NCBI GenBank assembly: GCA_943787405.1
Contig: CALSMH010000001.1
Coordinates: 1 to 64,000 of the forward strand
Length of the DNA: 64,000 bases
DNA from: an uncultured Nitrosomonadaceae bacterium
GTDB taxonomy: Bacteria > Pseudomonadota > Gammaproteobacteria > Burkholderiales > Nitrosomonadaceae
Direction of reading: 5' to 3'
This document shows positions 17,396-26,061 of this stretch, piece after piece (the stretch's first letter is position 1; every line of letters begins with the position of its first letter). Under the pieces are notes generated by a model. The model was given only the letters and a program-made list of their open reading frames with translations. It was not told the DNA's origin and did no database searches. The position numbers and the translations under genes are program-made.

Positions 17396-18397
17396 TTAAC
17401 GCAATACACCACGTCTAAATAATCTCCAGAAAACTTTGCACCCAAATAAAACAGGATGCCGGCGTAATCTTGGAGTAATCTCAATACTTACTCCAGTGTG
17501 CCGCTCAATCTTCCAGGCGGCATAATCAATACAATCTCGGAAAGTAAATGTCGCTTTTACTAGCCGGAGCACTGAGAGGACTCTACCCTGCCAACGACGC
17601 AACCACCAGCATCTCAATGATTTCTTGCGCTCAGATTCATCAGCCAAACATTGATAATAATACTCCCCTTGTATCTGATTCTCCTGTGGTAATTTTCTAA
17701 GAACCCCTGCTAACTCAGGCAAAGCATGGTCGGTTAAATATTTATAATCATCCAGGTTTAGCTCGGCAAGTTGACGTGCGCGCGTTTCTCGCTCGGGTCG
17801 GAGCTCAGCTGCATAAGTAAACATCAGCCCCTTAACCCAGATTTCTTCTGCAGTTACTACGCACGGACCCAACGCCTTAATGGCAGGAGTAAGAAATGCT
17901 ACTACCGCATGTGCCAATGAATTATAAATACGCTGACGAAGAACTTCATCTCTAGCATAGAGTAAGCGTACAGGCTGTGCAAAACGCGCCCATAAATATG
18001 AATGAAACCAATATTGGTTTCCTTTTTCAAACTCTGCCATTGAAATCACTGCATACTTAGAACGAAGTACTCGTTCCTGTGCGGATACTTCAAGATAGAA
18101 TACGTTTGGGGGTAACCACTCATTAAAATAGCATAAGTAATGTTCTTGATAAGCATTACTGTAGTCATCTACAACCACATAAAAATCTACTACTCCGTCA
18201 CCAATCTCTTGAGTGCGCAAGCAAGAGCCATAAAGAAGAATAGCATCCAGAGATGAACCAAAACGTGACTTCAATTCTTCAACAAAAATTGAGAAATCTG
18301 CTGATACTGGCCTTGCCGCTATAGAGGAAACTGTAGAGACTAAGCTATCCGGAATTTTTTCATCCAATATTAATTCGTTATCTGTCATTGATACCAA
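17396..18397 (-). CDS. Tam41-like NTase, possible CDP-lipid synthase
   Basis: 333 aa. An NTase-fold signature ILLYGSCLR (53-61) is followed by GDGVVDFYVVVDDYSNAYQ (66-84), PPNVFYLE, LRSKYAVISMAEFEKG and then WARFAQPVRLL near 137-147. This succession matches, by memory, the mitochondrial Tam41/Mmp37 family (YGSG, VDxIFxVDD, VYYN, KYGVIS, LAGRLxKPV), which makes CDP-diacylglycerol from phosphatidic acid. The classic NTase D-x-D is here D-F-Y. A basic, partly hydrophobic C-terminus fits membrane association. It is the last gene of a leftward operon holding a lipid kinase and a CDP-alcohol phosphotransferase, i.e. exactly where a CDP-lipid synthase is needed. The alternative is an unrelated nucleotidyltransferase-domain protein. 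Confidence 0.55.
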   Translation of the reverse strand: MVSMTDNELILDEKIPDSLVSTVSSIAARPVSADFSIFVEELKSRFGSSLDAILLYGSCLRTQEIGDGVVDFYVVVDDYSNAYQEHYLCYFNEWLPPNVFYLEVSAQERVLRSKYAVISMAEFEKGNQYWFHSYLWARFAQPVRLLYARDEVLRQRIYNSLAHAVVAFLTPAIKALGPCVVTAEEIWVKGLMFTYAAELRPERETRARQLAELNLDDYKYLTDHALPELAGVLRKLPQENQIQGEYYYQCLADESERKKSLRCWWLRRWQGRVLSVLRLVKATFTFRDCIDYAAWKIERHTGVSIEITPRLRRHPVLFGCKVFWRLFRRGVLR

Positions 18398-18418
18398 TTT
18401 GTAATAACTATTGATAGG

Positions 18419-19387
18419 CTACCAAGTCAGAAAAGTGACTGGGCCGGCTGCCGAAATTTTTAATGGCCCATTCTGGCTGGCAGCGTGATAAAACTCGCCA
18501 TCAACGATATAGTCATCATCTATTGCTAACTCTATCACGATACTATTATAGCTATGATAACCGTCAATTTCTTTGAGAGCTGCATATTTCCCTGAAATCA
18601 GTGCCCAAATTGAGCCTATATATTTTCTTAGAGCCTTCTTACGCTTCTCTACAAATGTAACATGAAGCGGCTCCTGCTCTTGCCCCCAGTAAGGGCGCGT
18701 ATTAAATAGCAAGCGGTTTAATGCGCTAACAAACAAAAATTGATAAGGGCCATTGAAAGTTTTTCCGGCCAATTTCACGGCTGTCATATTTGCAGGTGCC
18801 CATACTCCAGTACATCGCCTAAGAAGCAATCCAACAAAATAAACTGCCATAATTAGGCCAGAATAAATCTCTCCTGTAATTCCAATCTTCTTGATTCCAC
18901 TACGTGAGAATATTACGGCGCGAGCTATAATCCCAACTGCAAAAAACATACCATATACTTTGTTAACTCCAGCTTGCTCAATGCACAACACATTCTTTTT
19001 TAATAAAACAGGTAAAGGCTTTGTCGAGATATATTGACTTAACCTTCTTGCTGAATCCTCAGGGTCATCGTATTTAACCAGATCTAGTGCTGTCATATTT
19101 GTTGTTCCGCCAGGTATTATTGCAAGAATTGGCCAATCTATATGATTATACTCTGTAAATAAATAACTCAATATTCCTTGTACCGTCCCATCTCCAGCAG
19201 CAATTACTAGCAGATCAACTTTAGTATCTAAGAACTCGTCAACAGTTTCCTTGAACTCAAGTCCTGTCTTTGCTTCTCGCAGAATCACACCCGGAATCTT
19301 TTCTAACACGCCCTTTATTGTGCCTTCATGCTTTCGGATTCGCCCGCTAAGGGGGTTGAATACCAACCCAATCTTAGCATTTCCCAT
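18419..19387 (-). CDS. diacylglycerol-kinase-family lipid kinase
   Basis: Starting at the ATG at 19387 the product is 322 aa: MGNAKIGLVFNPLSGRIR, then the catalytic/nucleotide motif AGDGTVQGILSYL (G65-D66-G67-T68) and PGGTTNMTALDL near 92-103, which define the DAGK/YegS fold. It phosphorylates a lipid hydroxyl (diacylglycerol, ceramide or similar) with ATP. Earlier in-frame starts at 19420 and 19495 lie inside the upstream gene; 19387 begins right after its stop and matches the family N-terminus best. GGDGT is A-G-D-G-T here, a mild change. In the operon it would supply the lipid-phosphate for the Tam41-like enzyme. Confidence 0.8.
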   Translation of the reverse strand: MGNAKIGLVFNPLSGRIRKHEGTIKGVLEKIPGVILREAKTGLEFKETVDEFLDTKVDLLVIAAGDGTVQGILSYLFTEYNHIDWPILAIIPGGTTNMTALDLVKYDDPEDSARRLSQYISTKPLPVLLKKNVLCIEQAGVNKVYGMFFAVGIIARAVIFSRSGIKKIGITGEIYSGLIMAVYFVGLLLRRCTGVWAPANMTAVKLAGKTFNGPYQFLFVSALNRLLFNTRPYWGQEQEPLHVTFVEKRKKALRKYIGSIWALISGKYAALKEIDGYHSYNSIVIELAIDDDYIVDGEFYHAASQNGPLKISAAGPVTFLTW

Positions 19388-19397
19388 TTGTATTCTC

Positions 19398-20621
19398 TTA
19401 GTTCGTAACTCTTCTGTCATTAATACTAACTGGTGTACGGGTAAAAATCCGTACTGCCAATCCTCCATCTTCTTGATTAGGTACAATTTCTTCAAACCAC
19501 GACCTCAATGGGCCATTATGATATTTTGCACGCCAGCCATAAACCACTCGTATAACAAGAATAGCTGTAGAGATTAAATGCCATATAACCACTGCAAAGA
19601 AACCAAGATCAGGCTGACCAATAATCCAACCACACGTCAACAATATTAGATTAGGATTGCGCCGAGCAGTAATCAATCGATTAAATGAATCGAACTTCTG
19701 CCATATAAATATATCAAATGATCCCACAAAAAACTGAAAAACCCCTTCACATATTCTTCCCCCTATATAACCAATAAACATTAGCCATATCAATACTTCC
19801 AAGCCAGGCACTGATAGTGAAACTGCGCTTAATCCAATCCCCCATGCCATGTACCAAAGTGGCGGATGAATAATGTCTAGACCATGATCGAGTACGTCAC
19901 CTAAACGACTAGAAGTAACGGTTACCCTTGCCAATTTTCCATCTACAGTATCTAGGAATGTCATGATCCACCCCAACATTAGCCCTATCCCGTAGCTGCC
20001 AAACCAAAAGGAAACTCCTGCTAATATAGCAAATACGTAGCTCATTAACGTCACATGATTCGGCGACAAACCTATACGAACACAAAGGTGAGTGATCCAG
20101 GAAGCAGGTGCCGGCCATACCCATTTGGTTACTAAATCAGTAACCCCCTTGTATGATCCAGAAAACAATTCTGACTCAAGAGTTTTGCAATTAACTCTAT
20201 TAATAAATAATACATAGGGAGCATCTTTCTTCTTCAGATTTTTTTGTTGAAAATCTAAATTTAGTTCATCTAATGAATAGTGAGTGAAGACAGAAATAGC
20301 ATTCCCATCCCCTACTCCTAGGAAATCTGCTAGAACATTAGATGCATCTCCATCAACAATATGAATGGCAGCTATTTGATCACTATTACTATCTAAAATT
20401 AGATTAGATCGTGTCTGAACTAGTGTTGATAGAACCCTCGCATCAAACAAATGATCGGCGCATAGAAATAATACCAAGCCTCCATCAGGAACATTCCCTA
20501 GGTCATCAACCAAAGTAATTTGTTCATGGTGAGCTTTTAGCATTCGCTGCAATCTTTCTCGCCCGCTTAAGCCCCAAACGTTAACTTCACTATCACCAAT
20601 GATATAAACAAAAGTAGTCAT
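19398..20621 (-). CDS. CDP-alcohol phosphotransferase with N-terminal extra domain
   Basis: 407 aa. The C-terminal half (about 170-390) has several membrane helices and the complete family signature DG-x2-AR-x8-G-x3-D-x3-D: Asp227, Gly228, Ala231, Arg232, Gly241, Asp245, Asp249. Such enzymes join a CDP-activated lipid or alcohol to an alcohol or alcohol-phosphate acceptor. The N-terminal ~165 residues (WGLSGRERLQRML near 16-28) form a soluble domain that resembles a degenerate sugar/inositol-phosphate nucleotidyltransferase, as in fused IPCT-DIPPS enzymes, but without the usual GxGTR loop. The acceptor is unknown. It sits between lptG and the lipid kinase gene in the same operon. Confidence 0.82.
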   Translation of the reverse strand: MTTFVYIIGDSEVNVWGLSGRERLQRMLKAHHEQITLVDDLGNVPDGGLVLFLCADHLFDARVLSTLVQTRSNLILDSNSDQIAAIHIVDGDASNVLADFLGVGDGNAISVFTHYSLDELNLDFQQKNLKKKDAPYVLFINRVNCKTLESELFSGSYKGVTDLVTKWVWPAPASWITHLCVRIGLSPNHVTLMSYVFAILAGVSFWFGSYGIGLMLGWIMTFLDTVDGKLARVTVTSSRLGDVLDHGLDIIHPPLWYMAWGIGLSAVSLSVPGLEVLIWLMFIGYIGGRICEGVFQFFVGSFDIFIWQKFDSFNRLITARRNPNLILLTCGWIIGQPDLGFFAVVIWHLISTAILVIRVVYGWRAKYHNGPLRSWFEEIVPNQEDGGLAVRIFTRTPVSINDRRVTN

Positions 20622-20792
20622 CTATAGCTCTAAATTATTTTCCTAAAGTCATACACCATAACCCTATCCAGTATTTAATATTATTCAATTAAATAAAGAA
20701 ACAGCACACATAACTCTCTATGCAACATTACTGTCACAATAAAATAATGTATAGCTATCATGTGGCCGTACAAAGACAACTGATTTTATCAG

Positions 20793-21866
20793 CTAACGAA
20801 TCCTCTGCAACCAAATATTAGCAACTAGAATCAGCACCAACCCTGGAGATAATGCCGTAAAAGCCGGGGGAAAATGTAACAGCAAACCTACATTTGCAAT
20901 AATTTGGTCAAGAAGATAAACGCTAATACCGGCCATTACTGCAAACACCAATTTATTGGCAAAACCAGTCCTGGATAACCCAAAAACAAAAGGAATAGAT
21001 AGTAATAACATTGCGATTGTTGTAAATGCCCCACCTGCTTTTCTCCATAACGCCAATTCATATGCGTCAGCCTCCTGGCCGGTGTCTTTTAAGAAACGTA
21101 CATGTTTAAATAAATCAACAGGTGACAAACTTTCTGGTGACTTATTTAAAATTGAAATGTCAGTTGGGTTCACAAATGATTTCCACTGCATTGAGTCTAA
21201 GCCTATAGATCCTATATCTTCCTCAGTCTCACTAAATGTCTTACTAATGACTTCGCGCAATTCCCATAAATTTTCATCATTAATGTCAGCATATTTAGCA
21301 TACGTATAGGTCAACAGAAAACCATTCTTATTAAAATGTAATATCTCTATGTTTGTAGCTTTCTTGGTGGTTATCATTTCACCAATACGTAATATATTTC
21401 TCTCATTTCGAGTCCAGATTCCAAGATTTTTACCAAGTTGTACACTCTTATCAAGTGCTACGGCCTTATGTGAGATCGCTTCCTGCTGAAGTTCGGGAGC
21501 TACAAACTGCTCCACTAAGCCAATAAAAACCAGGAGAATAATCCCGATACAAAGCGGTGCCCTGCTTAAACGAACAGGAGAAATACCAGCTACTTGCATT
21601 GCAGTTAATTCTAAATTTTTCGCCAATCCCCCTAATGCAATTACAGTACCTAATAATGCAACAAATGGTGCTAGCTGACTAAATCTTCGTGGCAACATCA
21701 ACGCAGTGTGAACAAAAGCATCTTTAACCCGATATGTCCCCTTCCCGACATCATCAAGCTGCTCTAGCAGATCCAGAAAGCTAAATAAGGGCAAAAGTAC
21801 TGCAGTTGCAATACACAGACCAAAAAAAACCCGGAATGCAAGATAGCGATCAGTTATTAATATCAT
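20793..21866 (-). CDS. lptG: LptG-family permease, probable paralogue
   Basis: 357 aa YjgP/YjgQ-family inner-membrane protein. Helices lie at about 10-33, 52-75, 93-110 at the N-terminus and 270-355 at the C-terminus, with a periplasmic beta-jellyroll between. It starts in a perfect ATGA overlap with lptF; a further in-frame ATG at 21890 would give eight more residues. In LPS export LptF and LptG form the permease pair with the LptB ATPase. Here they stand inside a lipid-synthesis operon, not beside pepA as the usual betaproteobacterial lptFG pair does, so a different lipid may be the cargo. Confidence 0.8.
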   Translation of the reverse strand: MILITDRYLAFRVFFGLCIATAVLLPLFSFLDLLEQLDDVGKGTYRVKDAFVHTALMLPRRFSQLAPFVALLGTVIALGGLAKNLELTAMQVAGISPVRLSRAPLCIGIILLVFIGLVEQFVAPELQQEAISHKAVALDKSVQLGKNLGIWTRNERNILRIGEMITTKKATNIEILHFNKNGFLLTYTYAKYADINDENLWELREVISKTFSETEEDIGSIGLDSMQWKSFVNPTDISILNKSPESLSPVDLFKHVRFLKDTGQEADAYELALWRKAGGAFTTIAMLLLSIPFVFGLSRTGFANKLVFAVMAGISVYLLDQIIANVGLLLHFPPAFTALSPGLVLILVANIWLQRIR

Positions 21867-22939
21867 TTGAACCGAAACAACTGTTTCCAATAGTTAGGAA
21901 AAAGCAAGCCAAGTGAAACAACAGACATTAATACGTACAGCCACCACACTCCGGGCACACTTCCTATTTTTCCCTGTTCTACCCAAGTCTGAGCTAAACC
22001 ACTTAGAATATAATAAATTGCAAAAACCAGAGCCGCATAAAAATAAATCCTCTCTCCCTCCGTACGTCGAGGAGAAGTACGGCTAAATGGTATAGCAATT
22101 AAGGCCAACAAAATAGTTGAAATTGGCCGAGATAACCGCCATTGAAGCTCGGCGATGTCAGGTGGATGGTCCGAGTCCATCAGAGTTCTAGTCGCTGTTG
22201 ATTTGCGCTTATAATCCAGCTCATTACTATCATCTCCGAAATATACTAGTTTCTCAAAATGGGAAACTGTATCTTTTGTAGAAGCATGTTTAAGTTTATA
22301 TAAATTACCATCGAATAGATGTAATTGGGGCCGCTCCCCACGAGCTGGACGTTTCTGTATTCCTTCTTTAGCAAAGAGAATTTCACTTCCACCTTCCTTA
22401 CTTACAAAGTGAAAAATATTTCTCATTTCTTTGCCGGATTCACCCTTAGAATCAATGTAAACTACTCTGCCACTTTTCTCGCTTCCATAAAAACGCCCAG
22501 CCTGAAATCGATCAGTATTTAATTCTGCCTCTGCCTGAGCATCTAGAATATAACTCTCTTCGTATGCCCAAGGACGAGCAAACATAGAAAGCACACCGCT
22601 TATAATTCCAACTGGAATCGCAACTATAAGAACAGCATAAATTATACGGTGCTCACTAATTCCTGCAGAACGTAATACGTTAATTTCCTGATCTCTATTC
22701 ATTCTGCCAAGCCCAATTATTACAGCAATATAAAGGGCAATCGGCACCAGCACCTCTAAAGCAATTAAAGTCTTAAGACCTACCAACTCCAGCATAGCAA
22801 AAACGCCGAGTGACTCCGTTACTGCTTCTGCAAGAAAACGAGCACTACTAAAACTAGAAAATAATCCACTCAGAATTACAATTAACACTGTGAAAGGAAT
22901 CAATAGCTCACGTGTAATATATTTATCTATTATTTTCAT
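21863..22939 (-). CDS. lptF: LptF-family permease, probable paralogue
   Basis: 358 aa. YjgP/YjgQ topology: N-terminal MKIIDKYITRELLIPF, helices at about 13-35, 56-78 and 99-120, a periplasmic domain of about 140 residues and three C-terminal helices (275-355). The first helix region (ITRELLIPFTVLIVILSGLFSSFSSARFL) fits the conserved LptF/LptG start. Partner of the overlapping lptG. The gene pair's place within a head-group operon and the absence of pepA argue for a second, dedicated LptFG set. The housekeeping copy would have to exist elsewhere in the genome. Confidence 0.8.
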   Translation of the reverse strand: MKIIDKYITRELLIPFTVLIVILSGLFSSFSSARFLAEAVTESLGVFAMLELVGLKTLIALEVLVPIALYIAVIIGLGRMNRDQEINVLRSAGISEHRIIYAVLIVAIPVGIISGVLSMFARPWAYEESYILDAQAEAELNTDRFQAGRFYGSEKSGRVVYIDSKGESGKEMRNIFHFVSKEGGSEILFAKEGIQKRPARGERPQLHLFDGNLYKLKHASTKDTVSHFEKLVYFGDDSNELDYKRKSTATRTLMDSDHPPDIAELQWRLSRPISTILLALIAIPFSRTSPRRTEGERIYFYAALVFAIYYILSGLAQTWVEQGKIGSVPGVWWLYVLMSVVSLGLLFPNYWKQLFRFK

Positions 22940-22995
22940 GAACGCTCTCTTGCAAATTTTGTAGTGAAGCCAGGTTACTACATATCAAAGTAACG

Positions 22996-23844
22996 TTATG
23001 TGCTGTTATTCTCACGTGAGATAAACGCCTCTTTCTCTAGGGCGGATTCTACAAGCGCTATATCCTCTGCCTTATCTACATCTACCCCGGCATTAGCATA
23101 AGGAATAATTACTGCTTGTGATCTAACGCCCACCTTAGCAGACACAGCATTTAATGCTTGATTAAGCTTTGATATTCTTAATAAATACAACAAAATAGCT
23201 ATTGGGCCCAGTATTTCTCCAACTAGTTTCCATGGTTTCTTTCGTAAACCTTCAGCCTTTCTCCAGAATGGAACTAAATTACGACCACAAGGGTTAAGAA
23301 AAGCATAAAGATTACAGCCACAGAAATTTCCATCACGAAGCCTTATTACAGTTCGTTTAGTTCCCGGAAAAGAAGCCATTACATTTTTATGCTCAACCAA
23401 TCCTACAGTAACATCACTATCAGCTCTACTGGACTCGTATAGAAAATACCTTACTATCTCTGGAGTTAATAACGCATGATCAGCTGTTGTCAAGAATACT
23501 GGGGTTTCCTTGTCTATATACTCAAATCCTCTATTAGCACTCCGACTCGGAGAATCTAGGTTTGGCACCCAAGTGACGTATCCACTTCCTATCCGCTGCT
23601 CCAGCTCCGGACAAGCCACCAGCGAGGATTCTGGTGGGCCACATAAAACAATCCTCTCGATCACGCCGCTCGCTTCAAGGGCATCTAATACACGAATTAT
23701 CATTGGCACCCCACAAATCGGTGTAAATGCCTTGCAGGCCATACCTGATTTGTTAGCAACCGGATCATTAGTGGTACGATCTGCAGCCAGGACAATTGCA
23801 ACAAATTTCTCTATCTTCTTACTTGAGATTTTAACCTCCGGCAC
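22996..23844 (-). CDS. MobA-like NTP transferase
   Basis: 282 aa with an N-terminal nucleotidyltransferase fold: FVAIVLAADRTTND (13-26, a variant of the LAAGxGTR loop), KAFTPICGVPMIIRVLDAL (38-56) for the substrate-proximal loop, FLTTADHALLTP near 115 for the metal site, and a C-terminal Asp in NAGVDVDKAEDI near 255. The middle holds a hydrophobic stretch (VGEILGPIAILLYLLRI, about 207-223), unusual for a soluble enzyme and suggesting membrane contact. It probably activates the small alcohol or sugar phosphate that becomes the head group, for the CDP-alcohol phosphotransferase two genes down. It follows the N-acyltransferase gene by 24 bases. Confidence 0.7.
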   Translation of the reverse strand: MPEVKISSKKIEKFVAIVLAADRTTNDPVANKSGMACKAFTPICGVPMIIRVLDALEASGVIERIVLCGPPESSLVACPELEQRIGSGYVTWVPNLDSPSRSANRGFEYIDKETPVFLTTADHALLTPEIVRYFLYESSRADSDVTVGLVEHKNVMASFPGTKRTVIRLRDGNFCGCNLYAFLNPCGRNLVPFWRKAEGLRKKPWKLVGEILGPIAILLYLLRISKLNQALNAVSAKVGVRSQAVIIPYANAGVDVDKAEDIALVESALEKEAFISRENNST

Positions 23845-23868
23845 TATAATTTTTATTAAAATAATTAA

Positions 23869-25026
23869 TCATAAAGTTTTTCCAAAAATTCGATAGCGCT
23901 TATATTCTGGGATGCCCGCCAGTTTCTCAATCATCCCCCGCATAGATTTATTATCTTCAAGTATCCAAGATACCTCAATTTCGCGAAGCCCTCTGGAAAG
24001 ACCAACTTCTCTTGGTGCTTCAATCATCATACAGGCTAATGCAGCCCCTAACGGAGTATTCTGGAATCTCTTACGTACGCCCATTAAAGGTATTCGGCCT
24101 GTACTAATTTGATCAAATTTTAACTTTTTAATCAGCTGAAACCAGCCTAATGGAAATAAATTCCCATTAAGCTTAGCAAAAACCTCATTCAAATTTGGTA
24201 ATACCACCATAAATGCCGCCGGGACTCCATCAACCTCAACAATTTGAATATACTCATCCTTTAGGAGAAAGCGAAATGTGCTCCCAAGCTCAGAGAATTC
24301 TGCTTCAGTAAAAGGAATAAAACCCCAATTATCCGACCACGCGTCATTAAAAATACTTCTTAGTACCTCTATTTCTGCTTTAAATTGATTGCGGCGTATC
24401 ATCCTTTTATGAACTCGAGTAGAAAATTTATCTACCAGAATACGCATAATTTTTGGGACTTCCATGTCTGCCTTAAATAAATAGGCAAGTAGATCCTTTA
24501 ATGGATAATAGCCTTGATCTTCAAGAAGTTGCCCATACCACTTGGGTGAGTGCGGCATCATAACCATTGGCGGCGTATCAAAACCACTCACAAGCACTCC
24601 GCATTCCTGATTAATAGAAAAATTATATGGCCCACTTACATTTTTAGTCCCTCTTTCTGCAAGCCATTTCTCTGCCGTCTGCATAAGTTCTGAAAATACC
24701 TCCTTATCATTCACGCTTTCTAATAATCCAAAATGGCCAGTATCTGCTCCGTACCGTTGACGATGAAGCTGATCAATTTGCGCGCTAATCCTTCCAACTG
24801 GTTTATTATCACGGTATGCAATCCAAGCCTGCCATTCTCCGTGTCCAAAAAAAGGATTTGATTTAGAAAAATGCCAACGTCTCTCAAGACGTAACGGTGG
24901 CACCCACACAGGGTCATTTACGTAAACAATCCAGGGGACGTCAATAAATTTTCTTAATTCTTGACGGTTAGTAACCGGATAAACAGCAACTGCTGTAGAT
25001 ATTGGCAAATTAGATTCTTCATTCAT
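23869..25026 (-). CDS. GNAT-like N-acyltransferase, possible bacterial ceramide synthase type
   Basis: 385 aa. Two GNAT-like halves seem present: residues about 15-190 (PVTNRQELRKFIDVPW, then WIAYRDNKPVGRISA as a GNAT beta-strand pair, GPYNFSINQECGVLVSG) and about 210-380 (FIPFTEAEFSELG, IVEVDGVPAAFMVVLPNLNE, EIEVSWILEDNKSMRGMIEKLAG). The arrangement and the WVPPLRLE start match, from memory, the protein family described as bacterial ceramide synthase (bCerS) in Caulobacter, earlier annotated as acyl-CoA N-acyltransferase. It heads the seven-gene operon. If right, it would N-acylate a sphingoid-type amine. The alternative is some other lipid or amine acyltransferase, as no spt gene is nearby. 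Confidence 0.55.
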   Translation of the reverse strand: MNEESNLPISTAVAVYPVTNRQELRKFIDVPWIVYVNDPVWVPPLRLERRWHFSKSNPFFGHGEWQAWIAYRDNKPVGRISAQIDQLHRQRYGADTGHFGLLESVNDKEVFSELMQTAEKWLAERGTKNVSGPYNFSINQECGVLVSGFDTPPMVMMPHSPKWYGQLLEDQGYYPLKDLLAYLFKADMEVPKIMRILVDKFSTRVHKRMIRRNQFKAEIEVLRSIFNDAWSDNWGFIPFTEAEFSELGSTFRFLLKDEYIQIVEVDGVPAAFMVVLPNLNEVFAKLNGNLFPLGWFQLIKKLKFDQISTGRIPLMGVRKRFQNTPLGAALACMMIEAPREVGLSRGLREIEVSWILEDNKSMRGMIEKLAGIPEYKRYRIFGKTL

Positions 25027-25205
25027 AACATGAGGGTAAATATAAAATTATTAAATATTTGGATTACTAGTCATTAGGCTCCACATATAGGGCTAAATTA
25101 TGCGCTAATAAATATTATTAGCTATAATCACAGAACACTTCTTCTATATTAACGGGGTTAGAAATTTTGTATTTCCGTATATTATCTTAATAACAAGAGA
25201 TAATT

Positions 25206-25475
25206 ATGAGCATGATGACTGAATTCAAAGAACCTTCAATAAAAGTAGACACTGTTGACTTAGCTGTTGATGTGCTCATTGGAGCCATGTTTGAAAAGAT
25301 CGTTTCCTCATTAGAATAATTAATTCGGAACGGACTTCAAGAAACCTACCTTCACATTAAAATAAAAACAGGGGGTGTTACTGCTATATAGATATCTTAT
25401 GGTACATTTATATATACAATATTTGGTTCTATAATTATAGCATTCGTGATATCTAAAGCGATAAAAAGCAATTGA
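25206..25475 (+). pseudogene. decayed small gene with two in-frame stops
   Basis: An ATG at 25206 with AAGAGA upstream opens a 37-codon frame (MSMMTEFKEPSIKVDTVDL...) ended by TAA at 25317. Reading through this and a TAG at 25389-25391 gives a continuous 90-codon frame whose third part is a strongly hydrophobic helix (ISYGTFIYTIFGSIIIAFVISKAIK) and ends at 25475. The mix of an acidic N-terminus and a membrane helix after the stops suggests an inactivated small membrane-protein gene, or a 37-aa gene plus chance sequence. Low certainty. Confidence 0.25.
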
Positions 25476-25674
25476 TTTGGAAAATAAGAAATAGAAAATA
25501 AAAAATAAGAATTACTACTTTTTGATATACATGACATACCAAAAGAAGAAGAATATATATTATTACTAATATTTTTTAACTCTTAAACTGAACCCTTAAA
25601 TATTTTTTCATAACTGTATTACACAGTTAACTTAAGGTTTTATAACAATATTTTATTTATAAGGTAGATTAGTT
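25476..25674. other. AT-rich intergenic region
   Basis: About 200 very AT-rich bases between the decayed gene and the small membrane protein gene. No useful open frame or RNA gene seen; a promoter for the downstream gene probably lies in its second half. Confidence 0.5.
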
Positions 25675-25935
25675 ATGACTGATGATGCTGGAGTAAATCT
25701 ATTAATGGCACTTTTCCTTATCCCGGTCGCCATAGGGCTTCATATTTGGGTTAGGAGACGCAAGGAAAGTCGACGCAATGAATCTGGAGATGTCGAATTT
25801 GGAAGCCTTGGCTCAACACTACTATCGACCATCGGAGAAGGGTTGGCTGTTATTACTAGCCTGATACTGATGATCATGGTCGTAGGGTTTATTTTGAAAT
25901 ATTTCTTTCCTCAGATATTTGGCGTACAACTGTAA
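25675..25935 (+). CDS. small two-helix membrane protein, unknown function
   Basis: 86 aa, not recognised. It has hydrophobic segments at about 8-25 and 55-78 separated by a strongly charged loop (RRRKESRRNES then acidic), so a two-helix hairpin with the basic loop in the cytoplasm is likely. An AAGGT-type site lies upstream of the ATG. It stands alone next to a decayed gene, upstream of the convergent topB gene. No partner or motif suggests a function. Confidence 0.5.
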   Translation: MTDDAGVNLLMALFLIPVAIGLHIWVRRRKESRRNESGDVEFGSLGSTLLSTIGEGLAVITSLILMIMVVGFILKYFFPQIFGVQL

Positions 25936-26061
25936 TGTATTCCATTTGCTGAGAAATAATATAGCATCCAAGCATAGGTACAAACCTTAGCCTAAGAACT
26001 CAAGAAAATGGCCCCTATTAGATTTCTGTCTAGAAAGCAGTTATCTTCTAGAGTAAGATCG

